In this document: positions 6,865 to 13,977 of the stretch, one piece after another | How the letters are laid out: every line of letters begins with the position of its first letter | How positions within the stretch are numbered: position 1 is the stretch's first letter | Assembly (NCBI GenBank): GCA_013139435.1 | Contig: WTAW01000177.1 | Span: forward strand, 1-21,912 | Reading direction: 5' to 3' | DNA: 21,912 nt | Source of the DNA: Candidatus Aminicenantota bacterium | Lineage (GTDB): Bacteria; Acidobacteriota; Aminicenantia; Aminicenantales; Aminicenantaceae | Notes under the pieces: model-generated | Told to the model about the DNA's origin: nothing | What the model saw: only the letters and a program-made list of their open reading frames with translations | Database searches by the model: none | Made by a program: the position numbers and the translations under genes

Positions 6865-8118
6865 TTGGGCCAGACGTTCTCAGAAAAAATTCTCAGCCAG
6901 AAGGCTGGGAGAGAAGTTAGAGCGGGTGATGTGGTCACCATATCTCCTGATTATGTTCTGACGCATGACAATTCTGCTGCCATAATCAAAGAATTCCAAA
7001 AACTCGGCATCCAAAAAGTCCGATGTCCTCAAAAAATTGTGATCGTCCTCGACCACGTGGTTCCCGCGTCCACAGAGAAATACGCTCAGAATCACAAGAG
7101 TATCAGGGAGTTCGTCTCCGCCCAGGGGATTTCCCATTTCTATGATGTCCACAATGGCATTTGCCATCAGGTCTTTTCAGAGGAAGGGTTTGCGATGCCA
7201 GGGACATTGGTGCTGGGAGCTGATTCGCACACGACGAGTTATGGCGCATTTGGTGTCTTTTCAGCTGGGATCGGCCGTTCGGAAGCGGCCTCCGTATGGG
7301 CGACCGAAAAGATCTGGCTTCGAGTTCCGGAAACCTTGAAGATCGTCCTCGACGGACAACTTCCTAAGGATGTGTATGCCAAAGATATCATATTAAAGAT
7401 CATAGGGGATGAGGGCGCAGATAGAGCCAACTATAGAGCTGTAGAATTTTCGGGTGACGGCGCCGAAGGCATGAGTTTGGCTTCCCGACTGGTTCTCGCT
7501 AACATGGCTGCAGAGATGGGTGCAAAAAATGGGTATTTTCCCCCGGATGAGAAGACCTTCGACTTCCTGAAAGACCGAGCAAAGGGGATCTATCAGCCTG
7601 TGTATTCTGACCCTGATGCCGACTATGAAGATATCCTGGAATACGACCTCTCAACTATTGAGCCACAAGTCGCGTGTCCTCATACAGTGGACAATGTCAA
7701 GCCTGTAACAGCGGTTGCCGGCACGGCGTTTCATCAGGCAGTCATCGGCACATGCACCAATGGGCGGTTTGAAGACTTAAAAGTTACTGCAGATATCCTC
7801 CGAGGAAAAACAGTCGCTTCTTCGGTCAGAGTGCTCGTGATACCGGCCTCCCGTACAGAGTATCTCAAAGCTCTCCATGCGGGCTTCCTGGAGGACCTGG
7901 TCCGCTCAGGTTGTATTATTCTTAATCCAGGATGCGGCCCTTGCCTTGGTGCGCATCAAGGAGTTCTTGCGCCTGGGGAAGTAGCCTTGAGCACAGCGAA
8001 CCGGAATTTCCGGGGAAGGATGGGAAGTCGTGACTCTGAGATCTACCTTGCTTCTCCTGCCACTGTTGCTGCTTCTGTTATTCAGGGGAAAATCACTGAC
8101 CCGAGAGGATCCCAATGA
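6865..8118 (+). CDS. Aconitase/isopropylmalate dehydratase family, large subunit (first copy)
   Basis: 417 aa, LeuC/homoaconitase-type length. The [4Fe-4S] ligands are Cys297 (IGTCTNG) and Cys357 and Cys360 (NPGCGPCLG). Canonical active-site residues are retained: Asp63-His64 (LDHVVPA), His101 (GICHQ) and Asp120-Ser121-His122 (ADSHT). The expected reaction is stereospecific dehydration/rehydration of a 2-hydroxy-polycarboxylate, here most likely citrate <-> isocitrate because of the flanking citrate-cleavage and isocitrate-dehydrogenase-type genes. The start is TTG at 6865 with GAGGAGG seven bases upstream. The last codons overlap the small-subunit ATG (ATGA). True isopropylmalate or homoaconitate substrates remain possible; no leuA-like gene is nearby. 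Confidence 0.75.
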   Translation: MGQTFSEKILSQKAGREVRAGDVVTISPDYVLTHDNSAAIIKEFQKLGIQKVRCPQKIVIVLDHVVPASTEKYAQNHKSIREFVSAQGISHFYDVHNGICHQVFSEEGFAMPGTLVLGADSHTTSYGAFGVFSAGIGRSEAASVWATEKIWLRVPETLKIVLDGQLPKDVYAKDIILKIIGDEGADRANYRAVEFSGDGAEGMSLASRLVLANMAAEMGAKNGYFPPDEKTFDFLKDRAKGIYQPVYSDPDADYEDILEYDLSTIEPQVACPHTVDNVKPVTAVAGTAFHQAVIGTCTNGRFEDLKVTADILRGKTVASSVRVLVIPASRTEYLKALHAGFLEDLVRSGCIILNPGCGPCLGAHQGVLAPGEVALSTANRNFRGRMGSRDSEIYLASPATVAASVIQGKITDPRGSQ

Positions 8119-8618
8119 AAAAAGGACGCGCTTGGAAGTACGGAAATGACGTCAACACAGATGTGATTTTTCCGGGGAAGTACACCTATGCCGTGATGGA
8201 GCCAGAGGAGATGGTGCGCCATGCCTTGGAGGACCTCGATCCTGGTTTTGCAGACAAGGTTCAGCCAGGGGACGTGATCGTTGCTGGAAAAAACTTCGGC
8301 TGCGGAAGCTCCCGCGAACAGGCTGCTACATGCTTAAAGTGTGCGGGAGTCCAGGCTGTTATCGCCAAGTCCTTTGCGCGTATATTTTACCGTAATGCGA
8401 TCAATCAGGGATTGCCCGTTATCCAGTCGGTCGAGGCTGCCGAAGCCATACAGCAGGGCGAAGAGGTGGCCATAGATTTCCAAAAGGGAGAAATTATCGC
8501 CGAGGATAAAAAAGTCTTTTCTTTTCCCTCTTTCCCGGACTTTGTTTTGGGAATACTCGAGGCGGGAGGTCTGATTCCATACACAAAGAAGAAATTATCG
8601 AAAAAAAGGAGTTTTTGA
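8115..8618 (+). CDS. Aconitase/isopropylmalate dehydratase family, small subunit (first copy)
   Basis: 167 aa, LeuD size. It starts with WKYGNDVNTDVIFPGKY, the family's typical entry, and carries the NFGCGSSREQA motif with Ser65-Ser66-Arg67, which supply the catalytic Ser and substrate-binding Arg. The loop that selects the substrate gamma-group reads KYTYAVM (22-28) instead of the YLRT form reported for archaeal homoaconitase, so substrate cannot be assigned from it. It overlaps the large subunit by an ATGA junction and the next gene by TGATG, implying translational coupling and a fixed subunit ratio. The C-terminus is rich in Lys (KKKLSKKRSF). Confidence 0.75.
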   Translation: MKKGRAWKYGNDVNTDVIFPGKYTYAVMEPEEMVRHALEDLDPGFADKVQPGDVIVAGKNFGCGSSREQAATCLKCAGVQAVIAKSFARIFYRNAINQGLPVIQSVEAAEAIQQGEEVAIDFQKGEIIAEDKKVFSFPSFPDFVLGILEAGGLIPYTKKKLSKKRSF

Positions 8619-9733
8619 TGGCAAAGTACAAAATTGCGGTGTTGCCCGGCGACGGAGTGGGCAAAGAGGTTGTAGAAGCTGCGATGATCGTCCTGGAGCA
8701 GTTTGACCTGGATGCAGAGTATGTTTATGGGGATATCGGCTGGGAATTCTGGTGTAAGGAAGGGAATCCTCTTCCTGACCGCACGGTCCAGATGCTCAAG
8801 AAAACGGATGCCTGCCTTTTCGGCGCCATCACTTCCAAGCCCAAAGTGGACGCGCTCAAAGAGATCTCCCCGGAGCTGAGAGACTCCGGGTACTCCTACT
8901 TCAGTCCTATTGTCCGTTTGCGCCAGGAGTTTGACCTTTACACCAATCTGAGGCCCTGCAAAGCCTATGCTGGGAATCCCCTCAACTACAGGGATGATAT
9001 CGATCTGGTGATTTTCAGGGAAAATACTGAAGGCATGTATGCCGGAGTAGAGTTTCATCCGCTCCCAGAAAGCATCAAAAAAGAACTGCTCATTCACCCC
9101 AAGATGAAAAAATTTGAGGATGTTCCCTCTGAGGAGATCGCTCTATCGACAAGGATCATGACAAAAAAAGCATGTACGCGAATCCTGCGGAGAGCCTTTG
9201 ACTACGCCCGAAAATTCAAACGGAGGTCTGTGACTATCGTAGAGAAGCCAAATGTTTTGCGGGAGACAGGGGGGCTCATCTTGGATATCGCAAGAAATAT
9301 GGCAAAGGAGTATCCAGATGTTGAGTTCTGGGAAGCCAATGTGGATGCGATGGCTATGTGGCTCGTTAAAAATCCACAGGACTATGATGTGCTCGTCGCT
9401 GAAAACCTGTTCGGGGATATTATTTCTGACCTTGCCGCGCAGCTTGTGGGCGGATTAGGATTTGCCCGTTCTGGGAATATCGGGGATGAGTATGCTGTTT
9501 TTGAGCCTACACACGGGTCAGCGCCGAAATACGACGGCATGTACAAGGTCAATCCGATAGCCATGCTTCTGGCCACAAAAATGATGCTCGAGTGGCTGGG
9601 AGAGGAGGATATGGCGGAAACACTGGAGACGGCCATTGCCAAAGTGATCGAAGAGGGAAAAATCAGAACCTATGACCTGGGCGGTGATGCCAAAACACTC
9701 GATGTGGCCCGTGCTGTTGTGGGCAAACTCTGA
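8618..9733 (+). CDS. Isocitrate/homoisocitrate/isopropylmalate dehydrogenase family, NADP-type
   Basis: 371 aa from the ATG at 8618, chosen over a TTG one codon upstream because the AAAGGAG site fits it. Family residues visible: Ser96, Arg102, Arg112, Arg134 and Tyr141 (substrate carboxylates), Lys210, and metal ligands Asp243, Asp267 and Asp271. The cofactor segment HGSAPKYDGMYKV has Lys304, Tyr305 and Val311 where E. coli NADP-dependent isocitrate dehydrogenase has Lys344, Tyr345 and Val351; NAD enzymes usually have Asp-Ile there. This suggests NADP use. The substrate-binding segment is SPIVRLR rather than SLNVALR of E. coli, so isocitrate is inferred mainly from context. It sits between two hydro-lyase pairs. 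Confidence 0.75.
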   Translation: MAKYKIAVLPGDGVGKEVVEAAMIVLEQFDLDAEYVYGDIGWEFWCKEGNPLPDRTVQMLKKTDACLFGAITSKPKVDALKEISPELRDSGYSYFSPIVRLRQEFDLYTNLRPCKAYAGNPLNYRDDIDLVIFRENTEGMYAGVEFHPLPESIKKELLIHPKMKKFEDVPSEEIALSTRIMTKKACTRILRRAFDYARKFKRRSVTIVEKPNVLRETGGLILDIARNMAKEYPDVEFWEANVDAMAMWLVKNPQDYDVLVAENLFGDIISDLAAQLVGGLGFARSGNIGDEYAVFEPTHGSAPKYDGMYKVNPIAMLLATKMMLEWLGEEDMAETLETAIAKVIEEGKIRTYDLGGDAKTLDVARAVVGKL

Positions 9734-9788
9734 GCTGATGGTATGAAATTGCGGAGGATGGGCAACTCATCTCAAGAAGAGGTCTAGT

Positions 9789-11039
9789 ATGGGGAAGACA
9801 ATCATAGAGAAAATTATACAGGATCATACACAGGATGAGGTCAAACCTGGAAAAATTGTCTGGATGGACCTTGATATCCGGTCGGCCCGGGATTTTGGGG
9901 GGCCGAATGTGGCGAAGCACTATGAGAGAGAATATAGAGATGAACCTGTGGCGGACCCTACAAAAACTTATTTCACTTTTGACCTATGTGTTCCCGCGTG
10001 TACTCTGAAGTACGCCGACAATCAGCAAATCTGCAGAGGTTTTGCCAAAAAGCACAGGATCGCGGTTTTTGATGTGGACAAGGGAATAGGTTCGCATGTT
10101 CTCATGGAAGAGGGGCTTGCATGTGCGGGTAAAACAGTTGTGGGTACGGATAGCCATCTCAACATCCTTGGAGCCGTGGGGTGTTTCGGTCAAGGAATGG
10201 GAGATGTGGATATCACTTTCGCCTTCAAAACCGGGAAAACTTGGTTCGAAGTGCCGGAGTCCCTCAGAGTGACGATCAAGGGGGGATTCGATTGGCCCAC
10301 ATCGGCCAAAGATCTCACCCTGTTTATCCTGAAAAACTTGGGGACCGAAAAAGCCGCCCTGAAGGCGGTGGAGTTTTTGGGAGATTCCACAACTAACCTC
10401 ACTCTCTCTAACCGCATCACTCTATGCAGCATGGTGACAGAAATGGCGGGAATCATCGGTTTTGTTCCCCAGTTTGATGAGCCCTTTGTGCAGGAGATCC
10501 TGGATTTTTCTGGAGAGAAGATGATGTCGATCCAGGGAGATCCGGATGCTGAGTACTCTGATGAAGTTGAAATAGATGTCAGTGGCTTGCCACCTCAGAT
10601 AGCCGCTCCTTCTTCACCCACAAATGTTTTTGATGTTTCAGAACTCTGCGGAACGGAGATCCATTCGGGTTTTATCGGCTCTTGTACGAATGGGAGGTTG
10701 GAAGATCTCCAAGAGGCCGTGCGTGTATTAAAAGGGAAAAAAGTTAAAGAAGGGATCATGCTGAAAATCGTTCCTGCCACCCAGAAAGTCTATGCAGAGC
10801 TTTTACAAGAAGGAGTGCTTGAGGATCTTTTTCGGAGTGGCGCGATCATCAGTAATCCCGGTTGCGGGGGTTGTGCTGAGGGTCACATCGGGCTGACCGG
10901 TCGGGGAGAGGTCCAGGTCAGCACAGGTAACAGGAATTTTGCAGGAAAACAGGGAAAGGGGTTGACCTACTTGGCCAGCCCTGCCGTTGTAGCCGCTTCG
11001 TGTGTTCGCGGTGAGATCTGCAGTCCGGAGGATTTATAA
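9789..11039 (+). CDS. Aconitase-superfamily large subunit, divergent second copy
   Basis: 416 aa. The cluster ligands are intact: Cys299 (IGSCTNG), Cys359 and Cys362 (NPGCGGCAEG), and Asp121-Ser122-His123 is kept. Aligned with the first copy, however, LDHVVPA becomes FDLCVPA (Asp65-Leu66, His lost) and GICHQ becomes GIGSH (Ser102 in place of His, with His103 one residue later). The N-terminus also differs (DIRSARDFGGPNVAKHYE). It is therefore a hydro-lyase of a different subfamily, not a recent duplicate, and probably acts on a different acid or with altered acid/base residues. It follows the dehydrogenase by 55 bases with an AGAGG site before the ATG, and its stop precedes the small subunit start by one base. 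Substrate unknown. Confidence 0.7.
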   Translation: MGKTIIEKIIQDHTQDEVKPGKIVWMDLDIRSARDFGGPNVAKHYEREYRDEPVADPTKTYFTFDLCVPACTLKYADNQQICRGFAKKHRIAVFDVDKGIGSHVLMEEGLACAGKTVVGTDSHLNILGAVGCFGQGMGDVDITFAFKTGKTWFEVPESLRVTIKGGFDWPTSAKDLTLFILKNLGTEKAALKAVEFLGDSTTNLTLSNRITLCSMVTEMAGIIGFVPQFDEPFVQEILDFSGEKMMSIQGDPDAEYSDEVEIDVSGLPPQIAAPSSPTNVFDVSELCGTEIHSGFIGSCTNGRLEDLQEAVRVLKGKKVKEGIMLKIVPATQKVYAELLQEGVLEDLFRSGAIISNPGCGGCAEGHIGLTGRGEVQVSTGNRNFAGKQGKGLTYLASPAVVAASCVRGEICSPEDL

Positions 11040-11040
11040 A

Positions 11041-11580
11041 ATGGAGCGGACATATTTCACGGGAAAAATATGGGTTCTTTCAGATCTGGAAGGCCAGCTG
11101 ATTGAAAATATCGATACGGACCAGATCTATCACAATGCCTTTCTCCACATCACGGAACTGGCCAAAATGGGGGAGTATGCTCTGGGGAACCTGGAGGGGT
11201 GGAAGGATTTTCCGAAAAAGGCCCAGCCAGGGGATATGATCATCACGGGTCGGAATTTTGGCGCCGGATCTTCCAGGCAGCAAGCTGTCGACTGCTTTCT
11301 TGCACTCCAGGTCAGCTTGATCATTGCCCCTTCCTTTGGGGCCATCTATTTCAGGAATGCGGTAAATTCTGGGTTTCCTGTGCTGAAGAGTCACGATGTC
11401 GAACGATTGGTTTTAGAGGGAAAATTGGAAACCGGAGACCAGATCAACGTGAATGTCCTATCGGGGGAATGCACGAACGTAACAAAGGATTTTTCATTTG
11501 GCGTCTTGCCCATGAGCGAGGTCCAGCATGCCATCTTTCAAGTAGGCGGGCTGTTCCGCTATGGGAATGAATTGAGATAA
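11041..11580 (+). CDS. Aconitase-superfamily small subunit, divergent second copy
   Basis: 179 aa from ATG 11041, preceded by GGAGG; an in-frame GTG-type start further upstream would overlap the large subunit and is less likely. The swivel-domain motif NFGAGSSRQQA (72-82) is intact with Ser77-Ser78-Arg79. The substrate-loop region is long and unusual: after NIDTDQIYHN comes AFLHITELAKMGEYAL (33-48) where the first small subunit has a short KYTYAVM loop. This fits the divergent active site seen in its large subunit and argues for a different substrate from the first pair. It is the last gene of the compact operon; tsaB follows after 58 bases without a visible terminator. Confidence 0.7.
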   Translation: MERTYFTGKIWVLSDLEGQLIENIDTDQIYHNAFLHITELAKMGEYALGNLEGWKDFPKKAQPGDMIITGRNFGAGSSRQQAVDCFLALQVSLIIAPSFGAIYFRNAVNSGFPVLKSHDVERLVLEGKLETGDQINVNVLSGECTNVTKDFSFGVLPMSEVQHAIFQVGGLFRYGNELR

Positions 11581-11638
11581 ATGGCATAGAAAACGGAACT
11601 TACGGTGATTGAAGCCTTAGGTTAAAAGTCATAAAAAA

Positions 11639-12319
11639 ATGCTGATCTTGGCTGTAGATACGACCACACCCCATGGCTCTGTAGCACTCTTGGAGAATTT
11701 AAAATTGTTGGCGGAAGTGAACTGCGTGTCCTCACTGACCCATTCTGAGAGACTGTTACCCGCTGTAGATTTGATTCTGCTCGAGCGAGGCCTAACGATC
11801 CAAGAAGTGGATGCCTTTGCCGTAGCCGCCGGCCCGGGGTCATTCACAGGCATACGGATCGGATTGAGCACGATCAAGTCTTTTGCCCTTGCATCCGGAA
11901 AGCCCATTACTCCTGTTTCCACTCTAAAGGCTCTTGCCCTGAAGTTAAAATTCCCGCAAAATCGTCTGTTGTGTCCACTTTTAGATGCGAGAAAAGGGGA
12001 GGTTTATGCCGCCCTTTTTGAGGTGAGAAAAGGACAATTGACCGAAGTTGTCCCTCAGGGTGTCTATTCCCCTGATCAGTTTTTTACACGTCTTCCATCG
12101 CACAGGATCGTCTCTTTTATCGGCAATGGAGTTGTTGTCTGGAAAGATAAAATTTTTGAATACTTCAAGGACAAAGCAAGATTTTCCTCCCGATCACTTT
12201 TTATTGCGCATGAAGTAGGGGTTTTGGGTTACGGTATGCTGAGAAAGGGAAAAGAGTTGGATCTTCGGGAGGTTAAACCAATTTACTTTCGAAGGTCTCA
12301 AGCGGAGGAAAATCATTAG
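11639..12319 (+). CDS. tsaB: tRNA threonylcarbamoyladenosine biosynthesis protein TsaB
   Basis: 226 aa, normal TsaB length. It shows the ASKHA-fold start LILAVDTTTPHGSVAL, the conserved THSERLLP (~34-41) and the GPGSFTGIRIGLS motif (~65-77). TsaB forms the TsaBDE complex that makes t6A37 in ANN-decoding tRNAs. The ATG at 11639 has only a weak upstream AGG, and the gene may be read through from the preceding operon because no terminator is seen in the 58-base gap. Its stop overlaps the region upstream of rimI, a pairing common in bacteria. Confidence 0.9.
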   Translation: MLILAVDTTTPHGSVALLENLKLLAEVNCVSSLTHSERLLPAVDLILLERGLTIQEVDAFAVAAGPGSFTGIRIGLSTIKSFALASGKPITPVSTLKALALKLKFPQNRLLCPLLDARKGEVYAALFEVRKGQLTEVVPQGVYSPDQFFTRLPSHRIVSFIGNGVVVWKDKIFEYFKDKARFSSRSLFIAHEVGVLGYGMLRKGKELDLREVKPIYFRRSQAEENH

Positions 12320-12788
12320 AAGCGGCAGACACCCCCAGAATTCCTTTTTTTTGAAAAGAATGGAGGAGGACGACATTCCCAGTGTTCTGGAAATTGAAAA
12401 CGTTTCCTTCCAAAATCCTTGGCAAGCCTCCACATTTTCGGGCGAGATCGTGAACAGAGGCATTTCCTATCCTTATGTGATCATGCACAGGATCTTTGAG
12501 AGGATTATCGGGTACATCATCTACTGGAAGATACAGGAAGAGGTCCAGATCAGTAACTTTGCCATTCATCCGGATTTTCGGGGAAAGGGGATCGGAGAGG
12601 CTGTCATGCGCAGGGTCATCAAAGCGATCCAGAGAGATGGGGGAGTGTATGTTTTTCTGGAAGTCCGGCCCTCCAATCTGGCCGCAAGGTCCCTCTATAA
12701 AAAACTAGAATTTGAAATCTTGGGGGCCAGGAAAGGGTATTACCACACACCTGTGGAAGACGCTCTCATCATGGGCAGGCCCCTTTAA
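12315..12788 (+). CDS. rimI: RimI-like GNAT N-acetyltransferase; start uncertain
   Basis: GNAT fold with the acetyl-CoA-binding motif HPDFRGKGIGEAVM and a C-terminal EVRPSNLAARSLYKKLEFE...GARKGYY block typical of RimI, which acetylates the N-terminal Ala of ribosomal protein S18. Possible starts are ATG 12360, TTG 12351 or a non-canonical ATT at 12315. I list 12315 because the only good ribosome-binding site (GGAGG, 12304-12308) is 6 bases before it. Translation from 12315 also supplies residues before LKRMEEDDIP, and so a full first beta strand, which the downstream starts would cut to about four residues. If ATT is not used, the protein is 142-145 aa. It follows tsaB directly, as often seen. 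Confidence 0.75.
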   Translation: MRSGRHPQNSFFLKRMEEDDIPSVLEIENVSFQNPWQASTFSGEIVNRGISYPYVIMHRIFERIIGYIIYWKIQEEVQISNFAIHPDFRGKGIGEAVMRRVIKAIQRDGGVYVFLEVRPSNLAARSLYKKLEFEILGARKGYYHTPVEDALIMGRPL

Positions 12789-12816
12789 ATTCAATCAGAT
12801 ATCACAAAGGAAGGGG

Positions 12817-13545
12817 TTAATACTCGACCTTTATCAAGGTGAGGCCCTTGGCGGGGGCGGTGGGGCAGAGGTGAGAACGTTTGCTCAGCTTGAAGAAGTC
12901 CTCGATCTGTCCTGGATCCAGCTTGCTCCTCCCCACTTCGATGAGTGTTCCAACAATAGACCGCACCATATACCTTAAAAAACCGTTCGCTTCCACTGTA
13001 TAGATGATTTCTTTCCCTTTTTTTTGGATTTCTGATTGTGTGACGCACCGTATGGGGTAGAGGAGCCTGTTTGAGGAGAAAGGAGTGAAGTCAGCTTCGC
13101 GCACAAACTGTTTGGCTGCTTCTTTCATTTTTGCGGCATCGAGGGGGGATGTCCATTGGAGAACATACCTGAGAATGAAAGGGCTGATGTCGGGGGAATT
13201 GAAAATTCTGTATCTGTAGATTTTTGATCGAGCTGATTTCCTGGCGTGGAAATCTGATGAGGTTTTTTTTAGGGAGCGGATTCTTATGTCATTGGGGAGG
13301 ATGCCGTTAAATGCCCGCAGAAACTCTTCGTTTTCCAGACGGGAATTAACCTTGAAATGAGCAACTTGGCCTTCAGCATGAACTCCTGCATCAGTTCTCC
13401 CAGACCCGATCACCGGGATTTTTCCGGCAACGATCTTTTCTAGCGCATTTTCGAGGAGGCCCTGGATCGTTTTTTTATCTGGCTGGCGCTGCCATCCCTG
13501 GTATTCAGTCCCATCATAACTTACTACGATTTTGTAGTTCTGCAC
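12817..13545 (-). CDS. truA: tRNA pseudouridine(38-40) synthase TruA
   Basis: TruA makes pseudouridine at tRNA positions 38-40 in the anticodon arm. Visible motifs are YKIVVSYDGTEYQGWQRQ at the N-terminus, the catalytic GRTDAGVHA (Asp52 counted from the GTG at 13545), ARSKIYRYRI, and FLRYMVRSIVG near the C-terminus. I chose GTG 13545, with AGGTAGG just upstream, giving 242 aa. An in-frame ATG at 13566 exists, but it falls inside a 22-bp repeat that is also found in non-coding DNA at 13765, and it lacks a ribosome-binding site. The gene converges on rimI with a 28-base gap; no clear terminator is seen there. Confidence 0.9.
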   Translation of the reverse strand: MQNYKIVVSYDGTEYQGWQRQPDKKTIQGLLENALEKIVAGKIPVIGSGRTDAGVHAEGQVAHFKVNSRLENEEFLRAFNGILPNDIRIRSLKKTSSDFHARKSARSKIYRYRIFNSPDISPFILRYVLQWTSPLDAAKMKEAAKQFVREADFTPFSSNRLLYPIRCVTQSEIQKKGKEIIYTVEANGFLRYMVRSIVGTLIEVGRSKLDPGQIEDFFKLSKRSHLCPTAPAKGLTLIKVEY

Positions 13546-13549
13546 TATC

Positions 13550-13571
13550 CTACCTGAATTATTCATAAAAA
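13550..13571. repeat. 22-bp direct repeat, copy 1
   Basis: Exact 22-base match to 13765-13786. The core reads TGAATTATTCA, itself a palindrome with one central base. On the minus strand it supplies the region just upstream of, and possibly the leader for, truA. Confidence 0.8.
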
Positions 13572-13764
13572 CTGCCGATACTTTTCACTAATAAACCTTC
13601 TCATTTTTATTATCGACATTTTTTACCCTTCGGGCGAACCGATCTCACAGCATCGGCTTCGTCGCAGCTCGGGTTAGGTTGGGTCGGCTCGCGGTAGTTT
13701 ACTACAGCTTCATGAGCCACTTCCTTGCTGCTACTGCAACCTCGGTCCGTGAATAATCCATCTT
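13572..13764. repeat. Structured GC-rich intergenic element between direct repeats (dispersed-repeat candidate)
   Basis: No convincing coding frame. The part from ~13625 to 13750 is clearly more GC-rich than the AT-rich DNA on both sides and is full of small inverted repeats: CCGAT/ATCGG (13639-13656), and a two-level hairpin with outer arms GGCTC/GAGCC (13686-13718) enclosing GTAGT-TT-ACTAC (13694-13705). Near its end TGAATAATCCA (13750-13760) pairs with TGAATTATTCA (13770-13780) with one mismatch. With the flanking 22-bp repeats this looks like an inserted or duplicated non-coding element, or possibly a structured RNA. I cannot tell which from one copy. Confidence 0.45.
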
Positions 13765-13786
13765 CTACCTGAATTATTCATAAAAA
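13765..13786. repeat. 22-bp direct repeat, copy 2
   Basis: Exact match to 13550-13571, 215 bases apart start to start and in the same orientation. It forms the right arm of an inverted pair with TGAATAATCCA at 13750-13760. DNA after it to 13875 is AT-rich with no gene visible. Confidence 0.8.
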
Positions 13787-13875
13787 ATATCAATGATAAT
13801 ATACATTATTCGTTGAATTATATCATTCCATTTGCTGCCCGTATTCTTCGAATATAAAAAATTATTCAAAGACAC

Positions 13876-13904
13876 TTGACAAATATTAACAGTGAGCATA
13901 TATT
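13876..13904 (+). promoter_or_regulatory. Sigma-70 promoter of the GntR-ABC operon
   Basis: Perfect TTGACA (13876-13881), 17-bp spacer, then TATATT (13899-13904, 5 of 6). The expected transcription start is near 13911, about 67 bases before the regulator's ATG. The -10 box is overlapped by the palindrome at 13900-13919. Confidence 0.75.
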
Positions 13905-13919
13905 GTATATATGCAATAT
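13900..13919 (+). promoter_or_regulatory. Palindromic operator for the GntR-family regulator (autoregulation)
   Basis: The 20-mer ATATTGTATATATGCAATAT is symmetric in 9 of 10 base pairs and covers the -10 box and probable start site. GntR regulators of the YtrA type bind such palindromes in front of their own regulator-ABC operons, so binding by the product of the gene at 13978 is a reasonable inference. Confidence 0.6.
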
Positions 13920-13977
13920 AGACAGTATGAACAGCTTGTATTGGTGTTTGCTTTGTTGTTTATTCTATGAGGAAAAA

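Noticed and set aside
8405..9097. Minus-strand open frame of 230 codons across the small subunit and dehydrogenase
   Set aside because: Spans two well-supported genes in antisense; product shows no domain.
3033..11580. Reading the cluster as a leucine biosynthesis operon (leuCDB)
   Set aside because: No isopropylmalate synthase is present, the dehydrogenase has NADP/isocitrate-type cofactor residues, and the adjacent genes are CoA ligase and citryl-CoA lyase types.
12780..12816. Possible bidirectional terminator between rimI and truA
   Set aside because: Only CCCCTT/AAGGGG pair, with a long loop and no T-run on either strand.
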